In this document: one piece after another, positions 49,890 to 60,670 of the stretch
How positions within the stretch are numbered: the first letter of the stretch is position 1
Layout of the letters: each line of letters begins with the position of its first letter
DNA from: Massospora cicadina
Taxonomy: Eukaryota > Entomophthoromycota > Entomophthoromycetes > Entomophthorales > Entomophthoraceae
Assembly (NCBI GenBank): GCA_022478985.1
Contig: JAKSZP010009267.1
Span: 124,001-188,000 of the forward strand
Direction: 5' to 3'
Length of the DNA: 64,000 bases
Program-made: the position numbers and the translations under genes
Notes under the pieces: model-generated
The model's input: the letters and a program-made list of their open reading frames with translations, nothing else
Told to the model about the DNA's origin: nothing
Databases searched by the model: none

Positions 49890-51913
49890 TTCCCAAATTC
49901 CACAATTTCCCCCAAAAATTACTTTAATTTTATGGTAAGAGTTAATAAATTTACTATGAATTTTAATTCTCCATTCACCATTTTTATCTATCCCATATAG
50001 TGCTTCTATAATCCCTTTTTTAATCTTCAATTTTCTTGTACCAATTGAGCGCTGGAATGTCATGGGTAGAGCGCATCTCAGTCTGGAAAATCTCAGATAG
50101 TATAGTTGCTTATTTGGGGAGCAGCTAATTATAGCATACCTCATCACCTCTCCCAACCTAAACCTTAGGACAGCTTTGCAATTCCAACCCTTTCATCCCA
50201 AGTTCAAACCTTAAAGAACCTGCATCCTGATAAGATGTACACACACAAAAACAGCGCAGTAACTCCCCAAAGCCCATTTCTTTTACCTAGGCCAATGCCT
50301 CACTTATGAGGGTGCTGGAATATTTTGTTTTCCTTTCCCCTAGTTTTTTGGATAAAACTTTGCCATACTGGTTGTTTTGGGGTTTCCTTTTTTATTAAAA
50401 GCATGTTGAACATTGTGGCGCGCATTGCAGCCAATAGGCTCTTAGTTGAATAGCTGCTCAATCCTCCAGATTAAGGGCTTTAGAGCCATAATTCTTGTTG
50501 TTTAGTTCTCTGAGTGGTTCAAGGGAACTGTGAGGTGACATCAAAAGTGAACTTGGGCTCCCCTGCACCTCACGGTATGAAGGATCAGGTTCAAACTTTT
50601 CATAGTACTATATTCAATGCTCTGGCAAATCAATAGGTCTAAAAACATTTTAAAACGCCCAAGAACAAGCTCCAATGAGAGTAAGCAGCAAGAGTCTGAG
50701 TCCAACTCTGTAGAAAAACTCTGCAAGCCATTGAATGCTTCCCCAGATGATACCAACCCTAAAGCACAAGTATTGGACACCTGAATAAAGATGTTACTAA
50801 CCTTGAGTTTGACACTATAGTTAAGGACTAAGTCACTTAATCAGTAATTTTTCATCTATTCCTAGGTGGATCTTACTCACAAACAATCATAATGGCGGTG
50901 CCTTGAGGACTTTGGATAATAATGTGCGTACTTGAGTACCCCCAATAGAAGCCTTGTTTTTTTCCTTGGTATGACAGGTGTATGCCATAACTCATGAGCA
51001 AGAAAGAAGCCTTTAAAAGTCTATGTTAATTCCAGGGTTTGTTCTTTCCATCATTAAATAAATTTTATCTTTATTTCGGTTCCAAAATCTTTGAACCTTA
51101 GAACAACCGCCTGGGATGATGTACTATGTGATTATCCCGTACATTGCCTTTTTATCTTATCCCTGGAAATTGATCAGCAAAGGTTAATATAATCCTTTCC
51201 CACTACACTCAAATCCACTGGGATTAATCTACACCTAACCCTTTTAGGCCCTAAAATCGCTTCCACACCCTTCTCCTGCAAAGTTAATCTTTTCCCAAAC
51301 TCTTAGGCTGCACCTGTAGACCCTGACATCTAGAGATGAGGGCCATATGGCAGCCATACAAAATCTTGACCATTACACTTTTGCTGCCCGCATATGTTTT
51401 CAGAGCTTAATATGTATATATTGAGCATAAGAAACAATACCTGGCTGTTTACATTGATGCACAATCAATATAGCTATACTTTACTTATTTAAATAGTATT
51501 TGAAACAACATAAAAATCTAAACCCTTGGGGTACCTGGCAAAAGGCAACAGCATCGGCTTGATCGCTGTGCCCAAGCTTATAAACGGATTCCACCTCCCA
51601 ATTGATCGGACCCTATAAAAGCTTAAGCCAACCCTTAAAGGATTTTTCTTGGTTGGGGCCCTAATTCCCCTCTTCAACCCACCCAAAATGGTGATTCGAT
51701 GGCGAACCAAAGTTTACATGGTTACACCTATCGCTAAGTGCAATTGCGTGAGCGTGAAGTTAAGCGAACAGCTGCCACCTCAGTAAAATGGCTAACAAAA
51801 TTAAGTGTCAAAATTTTTAGACAATAATCATTCGCATCAGTTTAAATCTAAAAAAGGTCAGTTATATAGCATACCAATTGCACCAAGATACAATGATCCA
51901 TTTGCCAAATTTT
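49890..51913. other. About 2 kb between element D and asparagine synthetase, no gene identified
   Basis: AT-rich. Short frames (50541-50780 and 51489-51710, minus) match nothing I know and lack supporting features. Near 50060-50105 a tRNA-like string (GGTAGAGCGC...AGTCTGGAAAATCT) is visible but does not fold as a tRNA by eye. Confidence 0.45.
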
Positions 51914-52140
51914 TATAACTGCACTGAGCAAGATATATTTAGTGAGTAAAAAAATAAGTGACAAATCCAAAATCGTAAAATGTCATTTTAGTATAGTATG
52001 CTTTAGAATGAATTTTGAGCCTGTCAAATAACTGCACTGGGTGTTATCAAATTTAATGAGTTAATCCACAAATAAGTGCCAAATTCAAAATCGTAAAACG
52101 CCGCTTTAGTATGCTTTAGAGTGAATTTTCTGAGCACGTC
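51914..52140. repeat. Tandem duplication spanning the 3' end of asparagine synthetase
   Basis: Two diverged units of about 115 bp: 52026-52140, which contains the last codons and stop of the gene, and 51914-52025. Both share ATAACTGCACTG, AATAAGTG-CAAAT, CAAAATCGTAAAA and TATGCTTTAGA-TGAATTTT. The outer unit lies in the downstream region and looks like a copied and decayed gene end. Confidence 0.7.
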
Positions 52141-53888
52141 CTGAGGGATCCTCAGGACAGCCCCAATCCGCACGGGGGATCCACCGTTGCACAGTGAGCT
52201 GAGATGTAGGGTTGGGGAAGCGTTTATCGAATAGGGTGCGGTACCAATACGCTTCCTTGGTCGCTGGGGTGTCATGGGCCCACCGATCGGAGGCCGAAGC
52301 TAACTGCTCATCAGTAACCTCCTTCTCTGCGCGGTCCTTAAGGGAATCAATCCAGCCGTAACCTACCCCATCGGAGAACTGCTCCTTTTGGCGCCACAGG
52401 ATGTGGTCAGGCAGGTAAGGGCATTCGGGCGTATCGAAGGCCTTGCGAACAATGTACTTTTCCATCCGCTTGGCCTCAAGATTGATGAGCTTCTCCTCAG
52501 GATCAATCGTCATGGCAAGGTCGAGAAAATCAATATCTAGGAAGGGAACGCGGGCCTCGAGACCCCAGGCCATGGTGGACTTGTTCGCGCGCAAGCAGTC
52601 AGCCGTGTGTAGGTTCTGCACGCGGGAAACCGTTTCCTTGTGGAGCTGTTCCTTGTCGGGGGCGGCGTGGAAATAGAGGTACCCGGCAAATACCTCATCG
52701 CTACCCTCACCGCTCAGTACCATCTTGACACCCATGGCTTTGATCTTACGACTAAGCAGGTACATAGGTGTCGACGCCCGAATGGTGGTAACATCATAAG
52801 TCTCAAGGTGATCAATAACGTCTTCCAGAGCGTCGTGACCTTCCTGAATGGTAAAAGTCATAGCGTGGTGCTCAGTTCCAATAAACTTGGCCACCTCCTG
52901 CGCTGCCACAAGATCAGGTGAGCCTGGAAGCCCAATGGAGAAGGACTGAATCTTGGGCCAGTTGGCGAAGGTCGAACGGTCATTCGTGTCAGAAAGCTCG
53001 GATGCCTTCTTAGTCTCGCGGACCGCGATCGCAGCAATCAAGCTGGAGTCCAAACCACCGCTCAAAAGAACTCCAAAAGGGACCTCAGACATCAAACGAC
53101 GTCGAACTGAAAGTTCAAGAGATTCGCGGAGCTTGGCCAGATCAAGGGGGGTTGTAGGGATACTAGCCTCCTTGTTCCACCAACTGGGGTTATAATAACG
53201 TTCCATCTTTTTGGTTTCCGAGTCATAAATATGCCCGGGAGGGAAGAAATTGATTTGTTCGCAAACCTCCTGAAGCGACTTCATCTCACTAGCATAGTAC
53301 ATGGTCTCGGGATGTTTGAATGGTTTCCATAGTACAAGGTTGTGATGCCGATGGGGTCTCTGGAAACAATATACCTTTCCTTTTCAGAGTCATATAAGAC
53401 GAAGCTAAACATTCCCCTGAGGTATTTAACGACATCGACACCAAACTGCTTATACTATAGGAGGCATAAATAAGGGTTTAAGCAGTTTTCCTTTACCAAA
53501 TGAATAATAATCTCACAGTCCGAGTGAGTCATGAAATGTACGTCTCCTTTAAGCAACTTTCGTAGTTCCAAGTGGTTATAAATTTCGCCATTGACCGTCA
53601 ATGTGATTGTGCCATCTTGGGAGACAATGGGCTGGGAACCGCTATCTAAAAACCGCAAGTTCATATAAACCAACGACAAGGAACATACCGAGACCAACGA
53701 TAGCCAAACGCTCGTGGCAGAAGATGTGGTTCTTGACAAATGACAACCACTCCAATCGGGACCACGGTGACGAAGGCTGAAATTAATAAAAGATAAAGGG
53801 TACCTTACAGTTTAGATAAGCCGAGTGCTCTGTTGCGGATCTCGTTGATGTCCGAAAAATAGTTAAGAATAGCGAATATACCACACAT
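52106..53888 (-). CDS. ASN1: Asparagine synthetase (glutamine-hydrolysing), four exons, two single-base deletions
   Basis: Makes asparagine from aspartate, ATP and glutamine in the cytosol. Exons by reading: 53888-53809, 53776-53689, 53645-53497, 53454-52106; all introns are GT-AG and only 32, 43 and 42 nt long. Total coding length implies about 555 residues, normal for fungal enzymes. Exon 1 begins MCGIF, giving the amidotransferase nucleophile Cys2. [24 protein letters not shown] and HSDCE follow. The synthetase domain has the SGGLDSS pyrophosphate loop and [12 protein letters not shown]. One base is missing near 53735 (exon 2) and one in the C run at 53309-53311 (exon 4). Restoring phase there gives a full normal protein, so either the assembly has errors or this is a very young pseudogene. 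GC content is well above the surroundings. Confidence 0.93.
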
Positions 53889-53951
53889 TTAAGAAGGTTA
53901 CAAGTGGAAACTAAAATGGGTTATGGTTGAAACCACAGAAAAACCATTTCT

Positions 53952-53960
53952 CATATAAAG
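53952..53960 (-). promoter_or_regulatory. TATA-like element of asparagine synthetase
   Basis: CTTTATATGA on the minus strand, about 65 bases before the ATG at 53888. Confidence 0.4.
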
Positions 53961-54087
53961 CCTAGGTAGCGATGCCACCGCAACTACCGCAACCTGCCAA
54001 CGAACCACAGTAGGCTGCCAATTAATTAGCATTAATTTAAATTCAAATTTAAACGAGGTGGATTTGGTGACAATAAGTGCGTAATTC

Positions 54088-54094
54088 TGACTCA
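54088..54094. promoter_or_regulatory. Gcn4/CpcA-type site upstream of asparagine synthetase
   Basis: TGACTCA, 200 bases upstream of the start codon. This is the consensus of the bZIP activator of general amino-acid control, a known regulator of asparagine synthetase in fungi. A single 7-base site could also occur by chance. Confidence 0.4.
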
Positions 54095-54239
54095 GGGTCA
54101 TGTAGTCACTATTTAACCCCAATCGAGCAACTGTGCTAGTCGTAAATTTAAAACTGGTAATTGGACACTTACGTTCGGCGAAATATTGAGAGCATAAGCA
54201 TCCACCGCGAGAATCTTATATAGATATCTAGTTCAATAT

Positions 54240-55080
54240 CTGATATATAAAAGTAGAATATTAAACCAATGGAAGAAGCACTCGGCCAAAAATGGCAAAG
54301 CAAAAAATAGATATCTAACTCGGTAATTAAACAAGCTTATAATCAAACAAAAAGTAAAAAACATTATAAAAATTTTCAATGGATTATTGTATTAGTATCG
54401 GAGATATATAAATGTGCCAAATTTCAAAACTTTAGCTAGTCTGGAACTAGTTAAAGTAATTGGTGGAATTCTAGCTTTATGTCACTTTCCCTTCTGCATC
54501 AGTTTTGGATCGGGGATTGCTTTGCTAAGTTGAAGCATCAGACTTTGGATCATGGATAGTCAGTTTCTAATAAATGATCAGTGGAGTTCTAGCTCGATTT
54601 TATTTGGCATCAATCTCGGATCACGGATTTGTTATTAATCAGTTCATTCAATGAATGCAATAGATTTTGACCGAATGGTTGGTAGTTTTAGTTTTTAACC
54701 GGCTTTGAAAAAGGAAAAGGTTCTCAATTCGCTCTGTATATATTTTTTCTGTTTGTTCACGCATAACTCTGAAAGTACTGGACCAATTTGGTTGATCTTT
54801 TTCAAAAAAAGAGGATGCTCCAACTTAGTTCCCATTTTACTTTTGTAAAGATTGATCCAGTATCTGACTTAATTTACGATGTATGTTAAAATGGACTGGA
54901 AGCAATGGATTTCAACTGTAGGAATATTTATTGCCGGATAAACTTAATTCCAGAATTGGCGAAGCGATAGCTTCGAATCAATTTTTATTAAAATTTTGGC
55001 ATGATATATATCCTATAGCTGAGGGGTATGTTCAAAATCCAGGCAAGTACAAGATTATAGCATGACGAGCTTAAATCATT
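54240..55080. other. Intergenic region upstream of asparagine synthetase, no gene seen
   Basis: AT-rich. Two diverged repeats are visible at about 54455-54520 and 54560-54620, sharing GTGGA-TTCTAGCT and TCGGATC/GGATCGGGGATT-like segments. No coding or RNA feature is supported. Confidence 0.4.
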
Positions 55081-55187
55081 ATAGATGGCATCATTTTTGC
55101 ATAATTTGTCCAATAAAGTCAAGTAGATTTTGTAGAATGAATTATTTTAGATGGCGATCAGTAAATTTAGCATAGATTAACCAATAA

Positions 55188-55204
55188 AATCAACTAGAAT
55201 TAAT
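55188..55204. repeat. Target-site duplication of the 3.1-kb element, left copy
   Basis: AATCAACTAGAATTAAT, identical over 17 bases to 58294-58310. Confidence 0.8.
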
Positions 55205-58200
55205 TTAAATTTTAAATTTTATTCGAGGTACGCCAACCAGGGGACAGAAAGTAACGAAAATCAAAACAAAATAAAAGGAACCAATCAAAAGAATGGGAAA
55301 ACAAAACAAAAAACTTATAACCAGGTGGGGGTGGAAACCACTAACCCACTATGGCAGAGGGTGAGGGAGGTCGGGCAGGTTTTCTGTGGATATATCAGCC
55401 ATGACAATGTCATTTCTTTGATTAAGTGGACACAAGTGGATAGCCAGGGTGTTGGAGCATCAGCATAGTGTGGGTGGATGGTGGTGTAGTAAAAGTTCTC
55501 CTCTTCATTGAGAGCTGCATGGTAAACAGCTTCAACAAATTCCACTAAGTGATGCTCAGCTTGAATGTAGGCATCAGGGAGCTGGGAAAAATTGGAGATA
55601 CTACAGAGGGTGATTTTAGTAGATGAGTTAAATTCTGCTAGTTTAATTTTATGCATAACAGCAGCTTTGGCATCATCAAACAGTTTTGAAATATTGCTTC
55701 AGGCTGATTTAGGGAAATCAGGGGGAAGTAGAGTGTGAGCAGCCCTAGTTGGTATTGAGCCACTGATTGGCCTGCTGCTTTGCATAGGTTTGGGCAATGG
55801 GGGAGGCCACTGCTGCAAAGGCAAGCTGATGGTCACTTTGGTAGGGGGAAGCATTGAGTTTAGGAGTGAAATGTTTGGGGGATGGGATACCATCAAAATC
55901 AAACAATAAATTCAGCTCAAACATAATTGAACTGGCTGAGCAGTTGACTGAATATCTCACTCATGATAACATTACCTGATCCATCAATCTTAGTCAATGA
56001 GTCTCATGGATTCTGGTTTACAAGAATAGTAGATGAATTTGGATAGGTAGGAGGCAAATTGGATGCTTGGGTACATAGGGTGGTCCAAGCCTGACTCTGA
56101 TTGGCTAGAGTAGAGTTGGGTGGACTAATGTGGGTAGTTGATTTGGTGGGGACTGATTTCCCACTCAGGCCCATCAAATGGGATGGTTGAGTGGGAGGGG
56201 GCAGCAAAATGCCCCATTCAGAATCCACTGAATAGGGCTCCAAAGCTGTATCAGCAAAAATGGTATGGGGGCAGGATTATTTTGAATGATTAAGCCCAAA
56301 GCAGAGGGGAAAAATTTGGTGACCATTATCAACATGAGCCCAAAAGAAATGCTCCGATGCTGCAATACAAGTATGTGGGAATTGTTGGGCTATGGCAGGG
56401 TGGTGTGGTATTATGGTGGTAGTTGCACAAGGGGCAGCAAGGTGCTCCACTCCAGAGGAAACAGCAAAGATGAGGTTGGGCTGAGTGCCATAAGCCATAA
56501 GCCCTGCCATCAACTGATCATACAAAAGTTAGGGGTAAGATGGGAAGGTAGTGATGCAAATGACACCACCAGTGTGGTGTTGGATGGGAGGCGAGTAGAG
56601 ATAGTAGGGATTGGAGTGTTTTTATAAATAAGTGAAGTTGAAGCTGCTTCTGAAGCATCCTCCTTCATCTGGAAGCCTATGTCAAAATAGCTCTTAAAAG
56701 GGCGAAAATCAATAAAACCTGCTGGTGCAAAGGCAGCGGTGGTGAGCTCAATGATTGCTTTGTCAGTATACAGTAATAAACATGCATGGTTGACACAGAG
56801 GCAAAAGCAAATGTTGGACTAAGGAAGGGTGAGAGGATGGGGATGTGTAAGTCAGGGGGAACGTCCCCTGTGTGTCGATCAGGCCCTCTTCCCATTCTCA
56901 AGCAAAAGGCTCTGAAGAGGGTGGCTGTACCCCTTATCACCCAGGGTGATCTCACCCACATGGTAGTTGAGCAGTGGGTAACAGCTCTCCCTCTTTGGAT
57001 CCCTCCCCCGGCGCCCACACCCACATCTCCCAAAATTGTATGCCTGATCAGGGAAATTTGCTCCAAAATTACCAAAATGAAGTCAATAAGTCTATAAATA
57101 AGTGGAAATGAGCCCGATGATTGGGATCCACATAGTCAAAAAGGAATGAAGATTGACTCATCAGCCAGAATTGCCAACAATTTCAATTCAGTCAACACCT
57201 CAATCATTAAAATTAACTCCCTCCCAAAATCATTGGGTATGATCCCTGACATGCAGGTAGCAGCATCAAAAATCATTGGTGATAGTTTGAAGCTCCCTTC
57301 CAGCCAATCAGGTGTTGTGGCCAACATAATGCTTTTAACCAAACAAATGGCCCAGTGACTGGGCACGGGTGGGTTGGACATCCCAAACCCATTCCTAACC
57401 AATTGGGACTGCCCCTACGTGGGGTGGCCTTGGGGGATTCCCGTTGCTCATTGAGCTAGATGCCATCATGCCAACTGCCGGAAATGCAGTTGAGTCTCAG
57501 TTTGGGCATTTGAGGTTGAACTGACAGTGACTCAGCCTGCCACCAAATTCTTTGATGTCAGTTCCCAGTAAACTTATCTGCCCCCATTTCCAAATAATTC
57601 ACTGGTTAGGTCAAACTTGAGGGACCCAATCCCAGCTTTTTTCCTTTCCAATTGACCACTATTTAATCAGTTGCATTGCACTGAGAAAATTGTTGGTTGA
57701 TTTTTCTTCATTAACTTTTCCATTAAAAACCTTCCCCAAAAAATTTAGTTTTTATATGTTGAAAGTTAAACCGCCTTTTACACCAACGCTCTCATACCCC
57801 TCAGGGTTAACGGCCATGTTCATCTGGTATTCTATTATATGCCTGTATGAGATTCTGGCTTACTGGCAATTATTGGTGAAACTCCTTTCCAGTTCCATAT
57901 CTGTCATACCAGCAGCAGTGCCTTCGGCATTCTGGTTTGCCATTTGGGTGCTCTGGCACCTAGGCTGGCAGGCTGGTCTAATTCTTACTTGCTGTTTGCC
58001 TGATAAGGTGAGATAGGTGGATGCACATTAGGTGGAGCGCTAAGTCCAGTGGGTGGCCAAATTGGCCAGAGGAGTTTGTCAGGCTATTTGAGCCTGTTTG
58101 CACATGTTTCCCTGCAGGGTGAAAAATGCTATGGGGGTGGAGCACTGCTGCCTCACACTGGGGTGGCAGGTGGCAGATCCATTGACATCAAGTGGAAAAT

Positions 58201-58293
58201 GGATGTGGCCAGATGGCGGTGAATAAAATAAACATTTTTTAACTTTTTATTGAAATTTGCTCAAAAGTGAGTTCAAGTGGAATGAAAGTTTTT
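55205..58293 (-). mobile_element. Unrecognised 3.1-kb retroposon sharing its 3' tail with the SINE
   Basis: 3089 bp between 17-bp direct repeats. The left end, read on the minus strand, is CCCTGGTTGGCGTACCTCG followed by AATAAAATTTAAAATT, closely like the 3' tail of the SINEs at 58979 and 59924 (about 33 bases). The element therefore points leftward with an A/T-rich tail, like a target-primed retroposon. Minus-strand frames cover much of it (57402-57136, 57075-56677, 56525-56277, 56243-56004, 55960-55745, 55656-55315), rich in Pro, Ser, Thr and His. I recognise no RT, endonuclease, protease or transposase motif. It may be a decayed LINE part, or a non-autonomous element using the same machinery as the SINE. 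Confidence 0.6.
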
Positions 58294-58310
58294 AATCAAC
58301 TAGAATTAAT
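58294..58310. repeat. Target-site duplication of the 3.1-kb element, right copy
   Basis: Identical 17 bases to 55188-55204. Confidence 0.8.
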
Positions 58311-58460
58311 AAAATGATTTTTTATAGATGAGGATCAGTAAATTTAGCATAAATTGGCTAATAAAATTAACCAAATAAATAAAATGTGATAATATAGTTA
58401 GATATCAATAAGTTTACCATATAATTGACCAATAAAAGTCAACTAAATAGAACCTAAATA

Positions 58461-58964
58461 CATATAAATGACCACCTTATACCTGAAACATTGAACCAAT
58501 CAAATTAACTGAAAAATTATATAGATATATTACATAATGTATTTGTGCTAAGTTTATTTGAGATTGGTAGCTAGTTTAGAAGGAGAGGTTTAAATAGACA
58601 TGCATATATAATGATTTTATTTCTAATAAATTCACTAAACTACTACAACTAAATGCTACCTAATATATTCTAAACAAAATAAATTTTATTCTACCTAACA
58701 GCTATTTGCCTGCCATTATAAACAGTTTTAGTCAGGCTAATCTAACCATTACTTGAGTAATATAACTGTAACAAATGGAAAATTCACAGTTTTAAGTGCT
58801 ATAGTTACAAATAGATTTGAAAAATAACTTACAACACCAAATATTCCAACTTGAAGTTGGTTGCAAGTTGAATGGTAGCTGATCCAACCCAAAAATATGA
58901 AAACTCACTTGGAAATGGCTTAAAAAAGATGTACAGGTAAGTATAGTATGCAACCCCCAAAAAT
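58461..58964. other. AT-rich spacer, no gene seen
   Basis: No frame, repeat or RNA feature stands out. Confidence 0.4.
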
Positions 58965-58978
58965 AAACTTTATTTTTA
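58965..58978. repeat. Target-site duplication of SINE copy 1, left
   Basis: AAACTTTATTTTTA, identical over 14 bases to 59257-59270. Confidence 0.85.
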
Positions 58979-59256
58979 AATTTATTTTTTCCAAATTTTA
59001 AATCTTATTTGAGGTGGGCCAACCTGGAGATGATACCACACCAATTAAGGGGAAATTGAATGAATGATAATGGAGGATAAAGCCTGGAAAACCTCTATGT
59101 GCAGCATATGATAGACCAGGAACTCCATGGACCACCTTTACTATTTGCTATCTTGGCTTGGGGCATTGGTATGCAGCGTAACACAGTCATAATTGTCATC
59201 TACCCAAAGTTCATTGACTGATATTGAACTTGGGGAGGTAGTGGTAGAGGATCAAC
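58979..59256 (-). mobile_element. tRNA-like SINE, copy 1 (5' shortened)
   Basis: 278 bp between perfect 14-bp duplications. On the minus strand it begins within the tRNA-like head (GATCCTCTACCACTACC), has a B-box-like CAAGTTCAATATC, a body matching copy 2 (AACTTTGGGTAGA, TAGCAAATAG, CAGGAACTCC), and the tail CCAGGTTGGCCCACCTC plus an A/T-rich end. The A-box region present in copy 2 is missing. Confidence 0.8.
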
Positions 59257-59270
59257 AAACTTTATTTTTA
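59257..59270. repeat. Target-site duplication of SINE copy 1, right
   Basis: Identical to 58965-58978. Confidence 0.85.
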
Positions 59271-59629
59271 TGCACAAAATAAAAAGGAACGCCAGTTAAA
59301 GTTTATCTGAGGATCAGAACTGACCTTGCTCCTCAGGCAGGAGAAACTCAAGGAGAACAATTCCAAAGTGGGCTTCAGAATTCATGGTGCAACATTTTTT
59401 AAGGTTGCCCTTTTTGGGGCCTTACCTGGATCATCAATTAAGTTCTTACAAGCCTAAAGAATGACCCAGATAAGGCACAACCCAACTCCTAAACCCAACC
59501 AATACCAAATTTTTTTTCAAATGATTTTACTCAGGATCTGGAAAATCTGAACCCAAGTTAAGATGCAATAATCAAGAAAATTTTGAGTGTTACACTAACC
59601 ATATCAGTATTATTCCTTTATAAGTTATT
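59271..59629. other. Spacer between the two SINEs, no gene seen
   Basis: AT-rich. No recognisable feature. Confidence 0.4.
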
Positions 59630-59641
59630 TGACAAAACACA

Positions 59642-59924
59642 GGGGAGGATACCCCAGTGGTAGAATATGGACCCTCTACCACTGCCTTCCTAAGTTTGAT
59701 CCTGGTAGATAAACTTTGGGTAGAGGATGATTATGACTGTGCTGGTTTTATGCACCAATAATATGAACTGAGATAGCAAATAGCAAAGGTTGTCTATGGA
59801 GTTCCTGGCCTATCATACGCTGTGCATGGAGGTTTTCCAGGTTTTATCCTTCTTTCCCATATCTTTGATTCCCTAATTGGTGCGGTATCATCCCCAGGTT
59901 GGCCCACCTCAAATATAATTTAAA
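59642..59924 (+). mobile_element. tRNA-like SINE, copy 2 (full length)
   Basis: 283 bp. The head GGGGAGGATACCCCAGTGG contains an A-box-like AGTGGTAGAAT at 59656-59666, and a B-box-like AAGTTTGATCCTGG follows at 59692-59705, a spacing typical of a tRNA pol III promoter. The body matches copy 1 in inverse orientation. The 3' tail is CCCAGGTTGGCCCACCTC with an A/T-rich end. Flanked by 12-bp repeats (59630-59641 and 59925-59936, TGAYAAAACACA, one mismatch). Confidence 0.8.
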
Positions 59925-59936
59925 TGATAAAACACA
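59925..59936. repeat. Target-site duplication of SINE copy 2, right
   Basis: TGATAAAACACA against TGACAAAACACA at 59630-59641. Confidence 0.75.
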
Positions 59937-60029
59937 ATGATAGTATCATGTTTTATAAAAGTAAAGAAAATGTTAAGAAATTTTCCAACAACCTCCAGAC
60001 ATAAGGCATATATCACACACTTAAGCTTT

Positions 60030-60420
60030 TTACCATAAGGTAAAACTTGATATCTTTTTTGAGAAAAAAACAACCTTAAAAAGGCACTAAAAAGAATAAA
60101 TAATTGAGAAATTATGCCTCCTTATTAATCCCTTTTTGAAGCTGGTACCATATTTTGACTGACTTATAATAGGCATTTATAATATATATACAGCATTTTA
60201 TATTATAAGTTGTTTATAGTTTACACTTGGACCTAATCTGATATAAGCTCTAATTTGTATTTGTGAGCAAAATTCTATGTCAGGTTGAAATATGGTGCCA
60301 ACATAAAACAGTTTTATTAATTATTCATAATTTCTTGATTATGTATACTTTTTAGTACCTTTTTAAGGAGGTTCTTTTTTCCCATTTTTTTGAAAGCAGT
60401 TCTAATTTTACCAAAAAATT
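60030..60420. repeat. Fold-back (inverted-repeat) element
   Basis: Imperfect inverted arms of about 130-140 bp (60030-60170 and 60275-60420) around a spacer of about 105 bp. Matching landmarks: CCTTAAAAAGG-ACTAAAAAG, AGAAATTATG and GGTACCATATTT against GGCACCATATTT on the other strand. AT-rich, with no coding capacity. It resembles a fold-back MITE. Confidence 0.55.
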
Positions 60421-60670
60421 AAAAGAAGTTCTTTTTTAACTAAAAAATTTAGTGTATTTTTAAAAAGTAGTTCTTTTCTAAATTTTAATCTAAAAGATCA
60501 CTATCTTTATATATCATTTTTTAAACCTTGCTATTTTTTATATAAAAATTCTTGTATATATACTATATATAGTATCTCATAAACAATAGATGAACATATT
60601 TTATAAAATTTATTTGATTTTATAGTCAACTTAAGATAAATTTACTGGTTGCCATCTACAACAATTCATT

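Larger units (their letters stand above)
55081..58460. repeat. Degenerate satellite-like units split by the 3.1-kb insertion
   Basis: Units of about 70 bp beginning TAGATG-CGATCAGTAAATTTAGCATA and containing CCAATAAAATCAACTA occur at about 55082 and 55149 on the left of the insertion and 58327 and 58400 on the right. The second left unit continues directly on the right side, which shows the pre-insertion arrangement. Confidence 0.6.

Noticed and set aside
50055..50105. tRNA-like string GGTAGAGCGC...AGTCTGG
   Set aside because: No convincing acceptor or T-arm pairing could be found by eye; at most a tRNA-derived fragment.
51489..51710. 73-residue minus-strand frame downstream of asparagine synthetase
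   Set aside because: No recognisable family, no start context or neighbour to support it.
57690..58016. Hydrophobic plus-strand frame of 108 residues
   Set aside because: Lies within the 3.1-kb insertion, opposite its presumed direction, with no conserved partner in the window.
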